Part shown: one piece after another, positions 12,991-24,417 of the stretch
Layout of the letters: each line of letters opens with the position of its first letter
Position numbering within the stretch: the first letter of the stretch is position 1
Origin: Cavia porcellus
Lineage: Eukaryota; Chordata; Mammalia; Rodentia; Caviidae
Assembly (NCBI RefSeq): GCF_034190915.1
Contig: NW_026947485.1
Location: 34,547,519 to 34,611,518 of the forward strand
Direction of reading: 5' to 3'
DNA length: 64,000 bases
Position numbers and translations under genes: made by a program
The notes under the pieces: model-generated
Told to the model about the DNA's origin: nothing
What the model saw: the letters and a program-made list of their open reading frames with translations, nothing else
Databases searched by the model: none

Positions 12991-13384
12991 GGGGTAAACA
13001 GACAAAAAAATTCAGACATTCAGACACACAGTAGAAGTGAAAGTGGGCCTCCCCATTTTCAGAAGTCTAATGGGGTTCCTTTGAGATTCAGAGAATGAGA
13101 CTCTTCTGTTAGAGATGCTGAGAAGCCATCGGAGGATTTATCAAACAGGAGCTGGCTTGGATAGAAAACAGAAAAAGCAGACAAAAGAAGGCTCTGATAG
13201 CAGAAAATGAAAATCAGACTAAAAATCCCTAAACTAATGTACATTTTCTTTATCACAAACTCTTCTGTGTCTGGGTCTTTCTCTCATGTGTGCCTCATTT
13301 CTCCAGTTAATTTGAGAGCCTTGCAGACAGGAGAGCCCAGCGGCTCAGCACAGAGGCCCAGGAGCCTCTCAGCTTTGTTTCAAA

Positions 13385-13480
13385 CCGTGGCTATGAGATT
13401 GGTCAGCTGTGTGCCCTTAGCCAAGTTCCTTAACCCCACTTATGAATACCTTCTTTGTGCTCACATTATTTAATCATTTA
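13385..13480 (+). repeat. MIR relic
   Basis: CTGTGTGCCCTTAGCCAAGTT CCTTAACCCC matches the MIR core (GTGTGACCTTGGGCAAGTTACTTAACC). A second MIR-like piece (GGGGATAATGACAGTATTTA) follows at about 13658. Confidence 0.5.
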
Positions 13481-14039
13481 ATAGGCAGTGCATTTGTTTA
13501 TGTACTGACCATCCTGGAGTGCTCAGACAGGTTTCACTTCAACTAGCCAATTCTTGTATTGCATAAATTTGATAAAATTATTTTATATTTTCTCTTCAAA
13601 ATATGCAATTTTTGGTCATTCTGTATTTAAATAACTGGACTGGTAAGTGGTTAAAAGGGGATAATGACAGTATTTATCCTCATGAATTTTTGTTATAAAT
13701 CAATATATGAATTGAGATAATATATCAGATTTCCAGAACAGGATCAGGAACCTAGTACAGTAATTGTGACACAAGATACTGAAACAAGGAAGTAGATTTT
13801 TGCGGGGAAGCAGTGGTATGGGGAAGTAAAACATGAACACAGTGTACTTTGTAAGTAATAATAATGTAATTATTATGTATCACAAAAATATACTAATAAA
13901 AAGTTATGCTGTTCTTGCCATTCTGCTTTTTATATCCTATGCATACTCATGCTTTTTTTTTAGTTCAGTAGTCTGGGATTGATTTAATCACTGTCTGTTG
14001 TTTTTAGTTCATTAGAATGAAGCTTATTCATTGTTTCCT

Positions 14040-14340
14040 CTTATGAAAATAAAACACATGCAATTTAGAAAGTACAGAAAACTAAAATTCCACATAGAAA
14101 AACACTAATGCTGTTTGGCTCACTTTTCAATACTTTTCTCTATAGTGTTTTGGTTTTTATTTTTGGGGTTTTTTTTTTTTTCATTTTATGTGATAGAGCA
14201 TATTTTGGGAGGGATCATTTTATGTTACTAATTATTTTTTGAAACCTGATATTTAATGGTTGTATAACAATTCATAATGTTTTTATTTTGACCTTCAGAC
14301 ACTTTCCAAGTTTTTCTGCTACCTTATTTTTGCATATTTC
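14040..14340 (-). repeat. Old L1 3'-end relic, minus strand
   Basis: AGAAAGTACAGAAAACTAAAATT ... TTTAATGGTTGTATAACAATTCATAATG follows the antisense of an L1M 3' region, in which ...AATGGCTGCATAGTATTCCAT... is diagnostic. Heavily diverged. Confidence 0.4.
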
Positions 14341-14386
14341 CCACATTTTGAGTTCTTTTGTTAGTATCTGTTATCTCTGAACATTT

Positions 14387-14705
14387 GTGTAGTTCATCCC
14401 CATTCATGTATTGAAATCCTAATTCCCAAGGTGGTGATATTAGGATGTTAGGTATTTGGAAGGTTGCTTATGTCACAAGGGTGAAGTCCTTATAAATAGA
14501 ATTAGTGCCCTTGTTAAAAAAAACAAAACCACTCAGGAGAGCTGAACACAGCAAGGGCTATTTGTGAATCTCAACATAGGCTCTCACCAGACATCAACTC
14601 TGCCATCACCTTAATCTTTGCTGACTTCCCAGAACTGTGAGAAATAAAATTCTGTTATGATAAACTATACAGTCTACTGATTTCATGACAGTAAACTGAG
14701 TAGAG
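14387..14705 (+). mobile_element. MLT1-type MaLR LTR
   Basis: TGTATTGAAATCCTAATTCCC, TCCTTATAAATAGAATTAGTGCC, TCACCAGACATCAACTCTGCC and CCCAGAACTGTGAGAAATAAAATT appear in MLT1 order. Confidence 0.75.
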
Positions 14706-14849
14706 TGATAGGATCATTCCTAGAATAACTGTATCAAGAGTAAATTTGGGGGGGTTGATATAAACTTCTAAATTGATTTCCAAAAGATTATAAAATTTTA
14801 TCTCTTCCTAAAAACTTGGGCCCTCTACCATTTTCTGTTTGCCCTTTTA

Positions 14850-14922
14850 AAAAAATAACTAATGAATAAAAGTTTTGCTAGCTCACCAAGCAAAAGGTGG
14901 TATATTATTTGAAATTGGTTTC
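14850..14922 (+). repeat. 73-bp direct duplication, copy 1
   Basis: It is identical to 15461-15533 except for one base (TTTTGCTAGCTC versus TTTTGGTAGCTC). Confidence 0.9.
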
Positions 14923-15460
14923 TAATTACAAGCAAGATTAAGTATTATTTCCTATACTGATTAATTAGCTTTGCTGCCCTTGGGCACTATTTACATCTTG
15001 GCTCATTTATCTCTTGAGGAACTTTGTGTTTTTCTAACCAATGTATGTGAACCCTTTATACATTAACTGTTAAACATTTTGTCACATTTTATATTCCTTG
15101 AAGTTTTCCTTTTAAATCTGTTTTGGATCTAGATAAATTTAAAATGCTTATGTATAGTCAACATAATTCCTTGCTTCTTCTGTTTTATTAATATTGCCAA
15201 AAACTTTTCATGAACATTTTAATCAATCTTCATATATAGTTTGAATAACACTTTGACATAAAAATAAAGAATTGCAAAGTCTTTTATATGGAACAGCCTT
15301 TGTATATTGGATAGCAGTTGGCAAATATTTTGAAATATATCAATGTACTAACCAGAGATAATTGCTTCAAGTTACAGATATCCACTCTGGCTAATTTGAA
15401 TATTAAAGAAGGAATTATTGGGAGTTTATTGGGCAATACACAGAATTAATAAAACTAAAG

Positions 15461-15533
15461 AAAAAATAACTAATGAATAAAAGTTTTGGTAGCTCACCAA
15501 GCAAAAGGTGGTATATTATTTGAAATTGGTTTC
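15461..15533 (+). repeat. 73-bp direct duplication, copy 2
   Basis: Same orientation as 14850-14922; 72 of 73 bases match. Homology stops abruptly at both ends. Confidence 0.9.
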
Positions 15534-15932
15534 AGGCCTAAAACACGGACAGGAACCAAGGTCAGTAGAGAGTCAAGAGCACAGCTGAGTCACAATACAG
15601 GAAGAGTTTGCTAAAACAGCCCTATTTAAAGTACCACAGCAAATTCTTGGACTAATCCTCTGGATTTTTGGTTCTTTTGCTACTGGTGATGTGAATATCT
15701 CTAATTTTCCCTGCCTCTCTGTGTCTGTTCCTCAAGATTCAAAATCCTAGATACAAGTTTCCAATTATAAAAACCTATATACAACCTTTACACTTTATAC
15801 AAGGGAAGTGTTTACTTTCCTCCAAATTCCACAGTGGGAAAGAGGGCCTTGCTTTTCGGGACCTGGGGATAACTACCATGATTTAACCAACAGAAAATTA
15901 CCAATTCCATCTAATGAAGCTCCTTAACTCAC

Positions 15933-16058
15933 CTCACTTTAGCATACTGCACAAAAGGAAGTCCCAAATATTCTCTATAAGGATCAAAACCTTTCTGTAG
16001 TTCGTCTACAGAAGTAAAATACTGTAGCTTACTGATTGAAGGTGCTGGTACTGGACCC
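15933..16058 (-). CDS. LRGUK: LRGUK exon, C-terminal tail (acceptor rebuilt by a SINE)
   Basis: This 126-bp exon has an AATTGCAG acceptor and a GTGAGT donor. It reads (R)GPVPAPSISKLQYFTS, VDELQKGFDPYREYLG, LPFVQYAKV. The pattern GPVPAP ... L-x-YFTS-x-x-EL-x-K-x-FD-x-x-x-EY-x-x-x-PF-x-x-YA matches the LRGUK tail. A second GTGAGG lies five bases upstream of the donor (AAA|GTGAGGTGAGT). The downstream site is the better match and keeps the frame (AG|T = Ser). The acceptor is unusual because a SINE with its target-site duplication sits immediately upstream (16062-16182). Confidence 0.92.
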
Positions 16059-16073
16059 CTGCAATTGGAAATT

Positions 16074-16170
16074 TTATTATTGTTTATTTATTGAAAAAAA
16101 TTTTAGTATTTTAAATCAAACTCAGGATCTTGTGCTTGTCAGGCAGGTGCTCTGCTGATGAGCTAACTAT
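16074..16170 (-). mobile_element. ID-like SINE inserted at an LRGUK splice acceptor
   Basis: On the minus strand it reads TAGTTAGCTCATCAGCAGAGCACCTGCC ... GAGTTTGATTTAAAATACTAAAA, then an AT-rich tail. The target-site duplication CAATTGGAAATT is exact at 16062-16073 and 16171-16182. The exon-side duplication covers positions -4 to -15 of the 15933-16058 exon acceptor, so everything farther upstream, including the TACTAAAA motif at 16108-16101, is SINE-derived. Confidence 0.85.
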
Positions 16171-16182
16171 CAATTGGAAATT

Positions 16183-17991
16183 GTAAAATCCAAAGGATTT
16201 CACAATGATATCAAGCATATACACATGTAATATTAAATATTGAACACTGTATCTCACACAAATGAAAATACCCCTAAAATCTATTTGGAATGATGTAATG
16301 TAACTACTCAGAAACATTCACTTTGGAGCTTGTCTTAGGCACTGGCATCACTGCCTCATAATTTGAAGATTAAGCAAATATGTATTATTGTAAATATTCC
16401 TTATCAATTGAACTATTAATACAGCTAAATTATGTTTCTTGTGGCTTGTATATACTCTATTATAAGCCCTACTTCATTTTTTATGCAAGGTTCAGCAACA
16501 TACTAATGTTATAAAAATTTAAATAGATGCCTTCCAATTTTGTTCATTGTCTAATGTTTTGAAATTGCACCCAAGTGAAGTACTTTTAAGCATTCTAATA
16601 GCATACTCTGAACTAAGCTCTACTATAAAATATTCTTTTTTGTGTGTTCATATGTATATAGAATATACAAGCCTGTTTTCTCTCAGAGCAACTTCAAAGA
16701 AAAAGAATCATTAACCATTTCCAATGAATAAACCCTGCTGTAGCTCACCCGAGATTTACTAAGTTCCTATGTGCAAAGCAAACCAATCGCATATAAATGC
16801 TCACAAATTTAAGGCATCGACCTGCCTTTCTGAGGATTCATTTCAGCTCATACTGAGAACTGCTTTGCCTCTCTATTCTCAGTGTGGAGTAGACAGAGCT
16901 CTCTGCTGCTCAGTGTCCACAGCAGCACCAACTGCTCTGGGGCATGGATGCCATCTTTCCAGTCCCTCAGAACTCTGGATGGATGTACCACACAGCCTGT
17001 GTTTTGCATTGGACTACGCAAACATGTCCTATCAAACTGGAAAACATTAATCACACATTTTTTTTAATATGGAAGCAAACAGACAAAAATTTAGTTTCAT
17101 TTATATTGACTAGAAGGTCTCAATAAATAACATTACAGATAATAAAAAATCAAAATTGAAAAAAATTAAATCATTTTAAAAGTTCTGCTTCCTTATTTCA
17201 TTCTTAATTTTACTAAAAAGGTGGGTTTTTTGATGAATGAAGATGCTGTCAATGTTCTAGGAATTTTCTAAAAACTGGGACTTCATTTTTCAAATATTGT
17301 AAAAGAGAAAGGGGAATTCAGAACTTTGAAACCCATAACATTAATGAGAAAATAACAGGAAAACATTACATAACCATCCTATGATCTGGTTGTTCATTTT
17401 GAGTAAAATTTAAAGCCTAAATGTACATCTTCATATGTAAAAGTAAAATAGTAGTTACTGCAGTCACTAATGTCTATGAGGCCCTTCTTATGTGACAGTA
17501 CTAAGTAAAACATTTCACACTCAGGACCAAGAATGTATGATTAATGAATTCCACACTCATGGAATTCATCATGTATTATGGAAAGGAAGCACTATGTAAT
17601 TCCCCCTCTGTGGTGTATAACCACTACAGTTTTGAGAGTCATGCCAGACAAGTGCAGGGGACTCAATGGGATACAATTAACCTTCAGTCATGAACAGTTT
17701 GATGAAGGGTGATACTTATATTCAGATACCACTAGATGTATCATTCTTTACAATCTGCAAAAACTAAAAAAAAAAAAAATCAATTTTTAATAGTGAATAG
17801 CAGATTACTTTTAAAACAGTATATAAAAGACCAGGAAATACAACTTCTAGAACTGGATTTACCACTGAATGAGCCAACTTTAGTACAGTGACTCCGTTTA
17901 GGTTGGTACATTACAATTCATTTAGTTTTTTTAATAATAGAAAAATCAATTTACTATCACTTGGGTAGCAATAAATATGATAAATTGTTAC
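16183..17991 (-). other. LRGUK intron
   Basis: No exon or clear repeat recognised beyond AT-rich sequence. Overlapping small open frames on both strands at 16769-17126 have no homology or splice support. A perfect inverted repeat lies at 17544-17569. Confidence 0.55.
17544..17569. repeat. Perfect inverted repeat (10-bp arms, 6-bp loop)
   Basis: ATGAATTCCA-cactca-TGGAATTCAT. The arms are fully complementary. Confidence 0.85.
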
Positions 17992-18080
17992 CTGTGAAAT
18001 AGGAGTGTGTAATCAGAGGGGATCTTTCCCCTGAGGGCTTGCCGAGCAGTCTCATGCTGTCTGCACAAAGAATCCCTTTC
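17992..18080 (-). CDS. LRGUK: LRGUK exon, C-terminal tail
   Basis: This 89-bp exon has a TGCCTAG acceptor and a GTAACA donor. It reads ERDSLCRQHETARQALRGK then IPSDYTLLFHR. The pattern ERDS-x-x-RQHE-x-ARQAL-x-G-x-I ... YTLLF-x-R is that of the LRGUK tail. The exon starts on a codon boundary, consistent with the preceding exon ending in KKTPV, and ends two bases into an Arg codon completed by 15933-16058. No domain is recognised; the segment looks helical and charged. Confidence 0.92.
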
Positions 18081-18874
18081 CTAGGCAAAACATAAGATCA
18101 GAAAATTGTACCAATGTTAAAAATAAGTCAGATGACTGAAGTAGCTATAACACTTTTCTTCTTACTAGAGACTAACAAATACACAGAAGGAAAAAGAAAA
18201 AAAGGGGAGGCATCCAAAGAACAACTGATAATTGTCCAGTGAAGTGAGTCATCTCTAAATAAAAACAAAATACTTTGTAAAGAGCTCAATTTAGCGTATA
18301 AATTTGACTCCCAGATAATGACCATGTTTATTAATATTTCATATTTATCTTTTTTATCTTTCTAATGAGATTATGGACTTCTCATGTGTAGAGTACTGAC
18401 TTTTTTAATCTTTCCAGGTTTCAGCACCTGCAGTGGCTGACCAATGGAATGAACACATCCAACCATGTTTAGTTAACTGTGACTACAATGGGAAAAATCA
18501 TGAGCTCTTCTTTGTGTATTTCATCTTATTACTATTGTTAGAAATTTTAGTAAACATCTGGAGTAGTACAGAGATATAAAAGATACAGTTCTTGTATTCA
18601 CAAAGTTTATAATCTGGAGGCAAAGAGAATGATAGAGAAAACAATACAGTTTTATAAACAGTTTTACAAGTGTTCATATTTGTATCATCTGATCAAATGT
18701 GACTTATTTAGCTACTGTTCATGCATCAGGATTTTCTCACTTTAAGCAAATCTAATATATAAAATTTTTAATTTATAAAAAAGGTAAATTCTTAAGTACT
18801 TATTTGATATAAGACTTCACAAGAGATGTATAATATTCATTTAAACAAGAAGTACATTTAAAATATAATTATCT

Positions 18875-19009
18875 TCCTGGGTATGGTGGCACTTTTTTGT
18901 AATTTCAGCATCTGGAGGCTAAGACAGGAGTATCCCAATATGAGCCCAGCCTGGCAATTTAGTGAGAACTTGTCTCAAAAAACAAACAACAAACAAACAA
19001 ACAAACCCT
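18875..19009 (+). mobile_element. B1-type SINE
   Basis: CCTGGGTATGGTGGCACTTTT, AGGCTAAGACAGGAGTATCCC, GAGCCCAGCCTGGCAATTTAG and a CAAA-rich tail follow the 7SL-derived B1 layout. Confidence 0.8.
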
Positions 19010-19090
19010 AATCTCTGCTTGCGGTAATTTAATCTGAAATAAGCTTTACTAATGTGTTTTTGTTATCATTAGAGGTAGGCTCATTAAAAC

Positions 19091-19122
19091 TGCCAACTTA
19101 AAATGCCAAGTTTAAGTTGGCA
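19091..19122. repeat. Perfect inverted repeat (12-bp arms, 8-bp loop)
   Basis: TGCCAACTTAAA-atgccaag-TTTAAGTTGGCA. The arms are perfectly complementary and could form a hairpin in RNA or DNA. Confidence 0.85.
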
Positions 19123-19429
19123 TTCATATAATATTGTACAGGAAATAACAAACAAATATGCTACAGAACAGGGACACATAACTACTCAAGCCACAACTCA
19201 AGGCTTACAATTGTCTTAGTCTCAGGTGCAACCAGTTTCAGTGGTTTGCATGTTTTGGGGGAGAGAATTTTTTAAGACTAAATTTTTGAGAACTCATTTG
19301 ATATAATTCTATACATATTTTTGCACTAGAAAGCCGTATCTGCAGGAGTGACTGTACTTAGTGATAATGCCCAGAGTGACCCACTGACCACCTCTGAGAA
19401 ACAAGTCATAGCTCAGAGGCCAGAAGTCA

Positions 19430-19495
19430 GTTTGGTCACCACTGTATCCCCGGCATGCATTAGCACAAAGCAGGAGCTCAATAAGCATCTCAAAT
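19430..19495 (+). repeat. L2 3'-end relic
   Basis: GGTCACCACTGTATCCCCGGC ... AAAGCAGGAGCTCAATAAGCAT matches the L2 3' end (TATCCCCAGCGCC ... AGGTGCTCAATAAATAT). Confidence 0.55.
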
Positions 19496-20635
19496 GTACA
19501 GCGGTATAAATTTGGAGATACAATAGTGGATGCTTGTCATTTTTTGTAATGTAGACTAGAACTTGCTGACACCACTTCCTATCTTGAAAAGTCTAGGTCA
19601 GGCTTTTAAAATAATTCTTTAGAAAACCACGACACAGGAGAGGTCATGTGGACACAGAAGAGACGATGTGAACACAGACTCTCAGATGGATTATCTGATG
19701 ACCAAGGCTATTTTATTCTTTCTTTGACCATTAGTTTTGTAGTTCTTGGGAAGCAAGGGGAGAAAAATATGTGTGCTGGGAAGTAATGGGGAGGATACAG
19801 TGGGACAAGAAGAGAACCAGTCCTATTTAAAATTCACCATTTAAAAACCATGTTCAAATAACACCATAAATAAAATGGAAAAGCTTTACACTACTATAAA
19901 ACAACTATACATTAACCTAATCTGCTGTGGATGGACTAATACTTTGTTGTCACTTGTTATTCTCATGTAAATTTGTTACTTTGTTCTGAATTATTCTATC
20001 CTAGTACAACATAATACAACATTTACTACCATGATTTTATTCAGTACCATCTTGTTCTTTTTCCTGACTGATGCTTGATTTAAACTGTGTAACAACTAGA
20101 AAGATGATAGTGGTGGTGTAGTGGCACCATAGTTTTTAGTTCTTCCAGAATCTCCACATAAAAATGGACAGCAGCTGAACAGCAAAAAGAAGAACATAAT
20201 AAAAAAACTCTCAATAAAATAAGGTATCTCCTTAAGCCCCACAATGCAAGTGAGAGTCTCATGGTCACATTGCCTACAGGGCCTCTGTGTCTACGCAAGA
20301 GGAAGCCAGAGACAATATGGTGACAGAAAGACTTGAGAACAAGAGAAAGCCAAGATAGTTTTAAAAATTACTATAAAGCAGGACATTTTTGGAATGACAA
20401 CTGAAACATAGGAGGCATATTCCACAGTAAATTCTAGGAGCTGGATCAACCATGCATTCTTGAAAGTGACTCACTGGGATTCCTTTTTTGGATGGGCACC
20501 ACAATGATAAAAGCCAATGGATGGAATGAAAATGTATCAGTACAGGGTCAACGGAGACAGAGTAAAGAGAAGGTCTAGACCAAAAGAGAGCCAGGAGACA
20601 GTGTTAGGAAATGTCAGCGAAGAAATAGACATTTA

Positions 20636-21660
20636 TTTAATTTAATTTAATTTTTTAAAAAATTTTATTTAAGAGAAAAAAAGACACAGAAGACAAAAAC
20701 AAAAAAGCAAAAGAGACAAACATACAACAACAACAACAACAACAACCTCAAAACAATAACAGTATAGGTTTTCAAAACAAGGTAATAGGAATTTAACATT
20801 GGTTGTAATATTGCATATTGTTACCTTCAAAATGCTCGCTTGTATCAGATATAGATATGTAAAACTGATAAACACATGAGTATGAACTGCTCTTTTCCAA
20901 GAACTAATACACTTAACTAGTAGTATAGTCATCTTAGTTATCTTACGTATGCATACACAAATTTATGTCTTTTTCCTTTTCCCTTCCTTCTTTCCTCCTT
21001 TCCTCTGTCCCAGTTACTTTTCCCCTCTGAGCAGTTTCTTATCCTTACATAATATTTATTGTAGATTTTGGATATTTGCTCTTTCATTTTCTTACACTAG
21101 GGAGACAATACGGTATTTACACATGTGAATTGGATTTATTTCATTTATGAGTATGGTCTCAAGTTGCACCCATTTTCTTATAAAAGCCTCAGTGCAATCT
21201 TTCTTTATAGCTGAGTAGCACTCCATTGTATAAAAATACTACATCTTTTTTATCCATTCCTCGACTGATGGGTACATGAGTTGCTTATAAGATTTGGCCA
21301 TCACAAAAAGTGCTGCCATAAACATAGATGCATGTATGTCACTGTGGTGTATGTTTTCAGTTCTTCTGGGAAAATGCCCAGAAGTGGGGTAGCGGGGTCA
21401 AGTTGAACCTCTAACCCTAGCTTTTTGAGGAATCTTCACACTGATTTCCAAGTGGTTGCACCAGCCTACACTCCCACCAACAGTGCAGAGGAGTTCCTTT
21501 TTCTCCATACCCCCTCCAGCACTTCTTATTTGTTAATTTCTCGATCTTGGTCATTCTTCTCAGAGTGAGATGGATCCGGGTATTGTTTTAATTTGCATTT
21601 GTTGAATGACCAATGATGCTGAACATTTTTCCATATATTTATCTGAATATTCATATATTA
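20636..21660 (-). mobile_element. 5'-truncated L1, minus strand
   Basis: The plus strand reads the antisense of an L1 3' part: GAGTAGCACTCCATTGTATAA, TTTATCCATTCCTCGACTGATGG, GTGCTGCCATAAACATAGATG, CACTCCCACCAACAGTGCAG and CAGCACTTCTTATTTGTTA. A T-rich run at the left edge (20637-20670) would be the A-rich 3' end. It includes a (CAA)n patch at 20727-20748. Confidence 0.75.
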
Positions 21661-21863
21661 GAGCTATTTGAAGAAACATTGTCTCTTCTAAAAGTCTGAG
21701 AAAATTAATGTCATCTAAAAAGGTGCAACAGAATGTATTTAGTCAAATTTCATACATAGCTAACTACAAGAGAAAAAGGAATGAGACCCCTACTGTGAAA
21801 GTCTGCATACAACCCAGATAAAACCTATTACCTAGGATCTCAAAAGACACAAAAATGACACAA

Positions 21864-21962
21864 GGGCTGAAAATGTATTTCAGTGGTAGAATATTCACTT
21901 AACATGCATAAACTTGTGGGTTCAATCCCCAGTACTACAACAATAACAAAAAACAAGAAAAG
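21864..21962 (+). mobile_element. ID-like SINE
   Basis: GGGCTGAAAATGTATTTCAGTGG ... GTGGGTTCAATCCCCAGTACTACAA with an A-rich tail. Confidence 0.75.
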
Positions 21963-23922
21963 AAAAGAAGGCATAAAACATTAAGGAACAAATAATTATA
22001 ATTTTTGAAACTTTTCTGTGTTGGAACTCAGGAAAGAAAAATTTTAAAAAATCACTGCAGAAATGAGACTAAGCTAGAAGAAACATATCAGTGCAGATAT
22101 AAACACAAAAGATAACATTTTAAGCAAAACAGAAAGGGCATGGAAGGAAATTTTTTAAATCATAGGAAATAAAGAAAGAAAACAAAGAATTCAGGAGAAA
22201 ATGACAGATACTTAATATAGACAAAGAAAACTCAATATACAAATAGTCCTTGACAAACAAGGAAATAGATGAATGATAAGAGCCATAACTCAAGTATAAA
22301 GTACAATAGTACTGTGTACAGCACAAAGTAAATTTAGATAATAAAACAACTCGTCAGACATTGACTTACAGTACAATGTTTAAAGTGTGTACGGGGTTGA
22401 GAATAGGATAAAATAAGAATCAAAAGAGAGAATGTAATAATAACATTCTCTGATAGTGCAAAATATAACCATAAACAATGGAGGGAGAAGAGTTGTTTAA
22501 AATATGATATTTTTAGTTTTCATAATGGAGCTGTTAGCATCAGTACTGTTATTCTGAGACTTTTGTGGGTAAGATAAATGAATAATTTAATGGGACATTG
22601 TAATTCTATCATCTATGCCTCTGAAAAGCAGCATTCTCTTTAAAGATAAATATGTAACAGAGAAATTAACTAAAAATTCATCCTAAAATCATGAGTTTAT
22701 ATTGCAAATATTTGCTACAACTCATGAAATATTTAATCTATCTATGTAAAGGGGGTAGAAACAATGACCACCCCAATAGCAATGAGCATTTATAGTAAGG
22801 AATGTGTTCTTTGCTACCATCCTCAAAGACACCGAAGCTTCTCAGAGAAAAAGATTAATTGCAGGTCTGAGGCCAGGGAAACTGCAAGACAGTATGGAAT
22901 ATCTGGTCTTACCAGACTGCAAGATGACTACCAAAGACCACACAGGCCAGGTTAAAAAGACACAGGAGTCAACTTGATCAGAGGCTCTCACTGGCCAACG
23001 ACAGGATAATTTGAGTTTCAATATGGATTAAAAATGTAGCGAGTGAATGTCCTTCAAATATGGTTAAATAAAAATTATAATGATCAAAAATGACAATTTA
23101 AATTTAATTGGCCACCTTCGGAGACTAATAGGAAACCATTATCTTGAAAAAGCTTTTAGACTGCTGATCCTATATGAACTGTACCACTTTGTTACCAAGT
23201 AGTAGAGGAGGGGAGCATCTCTTTCTGGCATTATTCCAGCTAATAAATAAAAATGAAATCAGAGAATTACAAAATCATCATTTTTTGATCTCTAGCATAT
23301 TAACAAAACTAGACATTAGGCAATAGCTTCTAACATCAGAAAAGATGTCATCTGGCCTATAATGAAAGAAAATGTAACACTTACTGTCTTGGTAAAGGAA
23401 TAAGCCCTGAGCATGAACACATTTCTGGATTCAGCTGCCAGTTTGCAGGATATTCAGAGGCAAGGGAACATGATGAGCAGCACCATGGGTACGCAATCAG
23501 TAAGCCCAAAACAGGGAAATCCTACGGATCAAATAGGTAATTTAACAGGTAATTTGCAAAGAAAAGAAAGATGGGTGAAGAATCGGTTGATTAAAAGATA
23601 TTTAAAACATATGCCATTTATTTCAACATAGAAAGGGTCAAATTAGAATTCAATGGTGTGATGTGCACCCACAAAAATAAGGGACTGGTTACAAATGAGA
23701 ATGGTAACAAAAACTCAGGATGGTGTTTGCCTTGGAGAGGGAGAGCAGGGTGGGCTCTCGGAGGGGCCTCGGCAGTGACTGGCAAGGATCCATGGCTCAG
23801 CCTTGGGAGTCCGAACACAAGAGTGGTTTCCCTGATAACAACTCATTTACCTCATGCATTTTACATTTTTATGATTAAAAAATATTAAGCCAATAAATTT
23901 TATCATGATACAATAGAATTTG

Positions 23923-24044
23923 TTTTTTTTTACTTTTTTTTTTTTTTTTGTCTTTTTTCATTTTTATCGGTACCAGGGATCAAACTCACGACTGCCTGCT
24001 TGCAAGGCAGGCGCTTATGCCGCTGAGCTAAATCCCCAGCCCCA
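23923..24044 (-). mobile_element. Young ID-like SINE, minus strand
   Basis: The best-preserved copy of the window's SINE family. On the minus strand it starts GGGGCTGGGGATTTAGCTCAG, has a TTGCAAG anticodon-like loop (tRNA-Ala type), and ends GATCCCTGGTACCGATAAAA plus a poly(A)-rich tail. The 15-bp duplication ATACAATAGAATTTG is exact (23908-23922, 24045-24059). Confidence 0.9.
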
Positions 24045-24244
24045 ATACAATAGAATTTGAATGCAATATGATACAACAGGGGCAGAATATTGAAACTTAA
24101 AGAAAGAAAAGAAGGTAATTCTTACCTATTAAAGATGTCTAGTTTCTTATCTAATAATACTTTATTTTTAAAACTATGTAATATCTTATGTTTATAACAT
24201 TTGTTTAGTAATAGCCTTGCTTTGGTGGACAAAAATAAAGTAAA

Positions 24245-24405
24245 AAATACTTTCAGCACTTACTATATCAAGTAATTTATATCAATTTACTCTGTCAATC
24301 CTCTTAGTAAACTAGGGCTTTAATATTATTATCTCTATAGATAGTAAAACTCAGTCTCAGAAAAGATATGTGACTTGGCCAATGACTATGCTCAAAATCA
24401 TGTCG
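24245..24405 (+). repeat. MIR relic
   Basis: CAGCACTTACTATATCAAGTA, AATCCTCTTAGTAAACTAGGG, TTATTATCTCTATAGATAGTAAAACTC and GACTTGGCCAATGACT follow the MIR consensus order. Confidence 0.6.
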
Positions 24406-24417
24406 ATCCCTATTCCT

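Larger units (their letters stand above)
10585..15932 (-). other. LRGUK intron
   Basis: A 5.3-kb intron whose identifiable content is repeat: two MaLR LTRs, a B1-ID dimer, old L1 and MIR relics, and a 73-bp duplicated segment, each listed separately. The stretch at about 12000-12300 resembles an old L2/CR1-type relic, weakly. Confidence 0.6.

Noticed and set aside
16769..17126. Cluster of overlapping small open frames on both strands
   Set aside because: Frames compete, no homology, and no splice sites in phase with LRGUK.
23923..24044. Functional tRNA-Ala gene
   Set aside because: The tRNA-like heads have degenerate stems, A-rich tails and target-site duplications, so they are SINEs.
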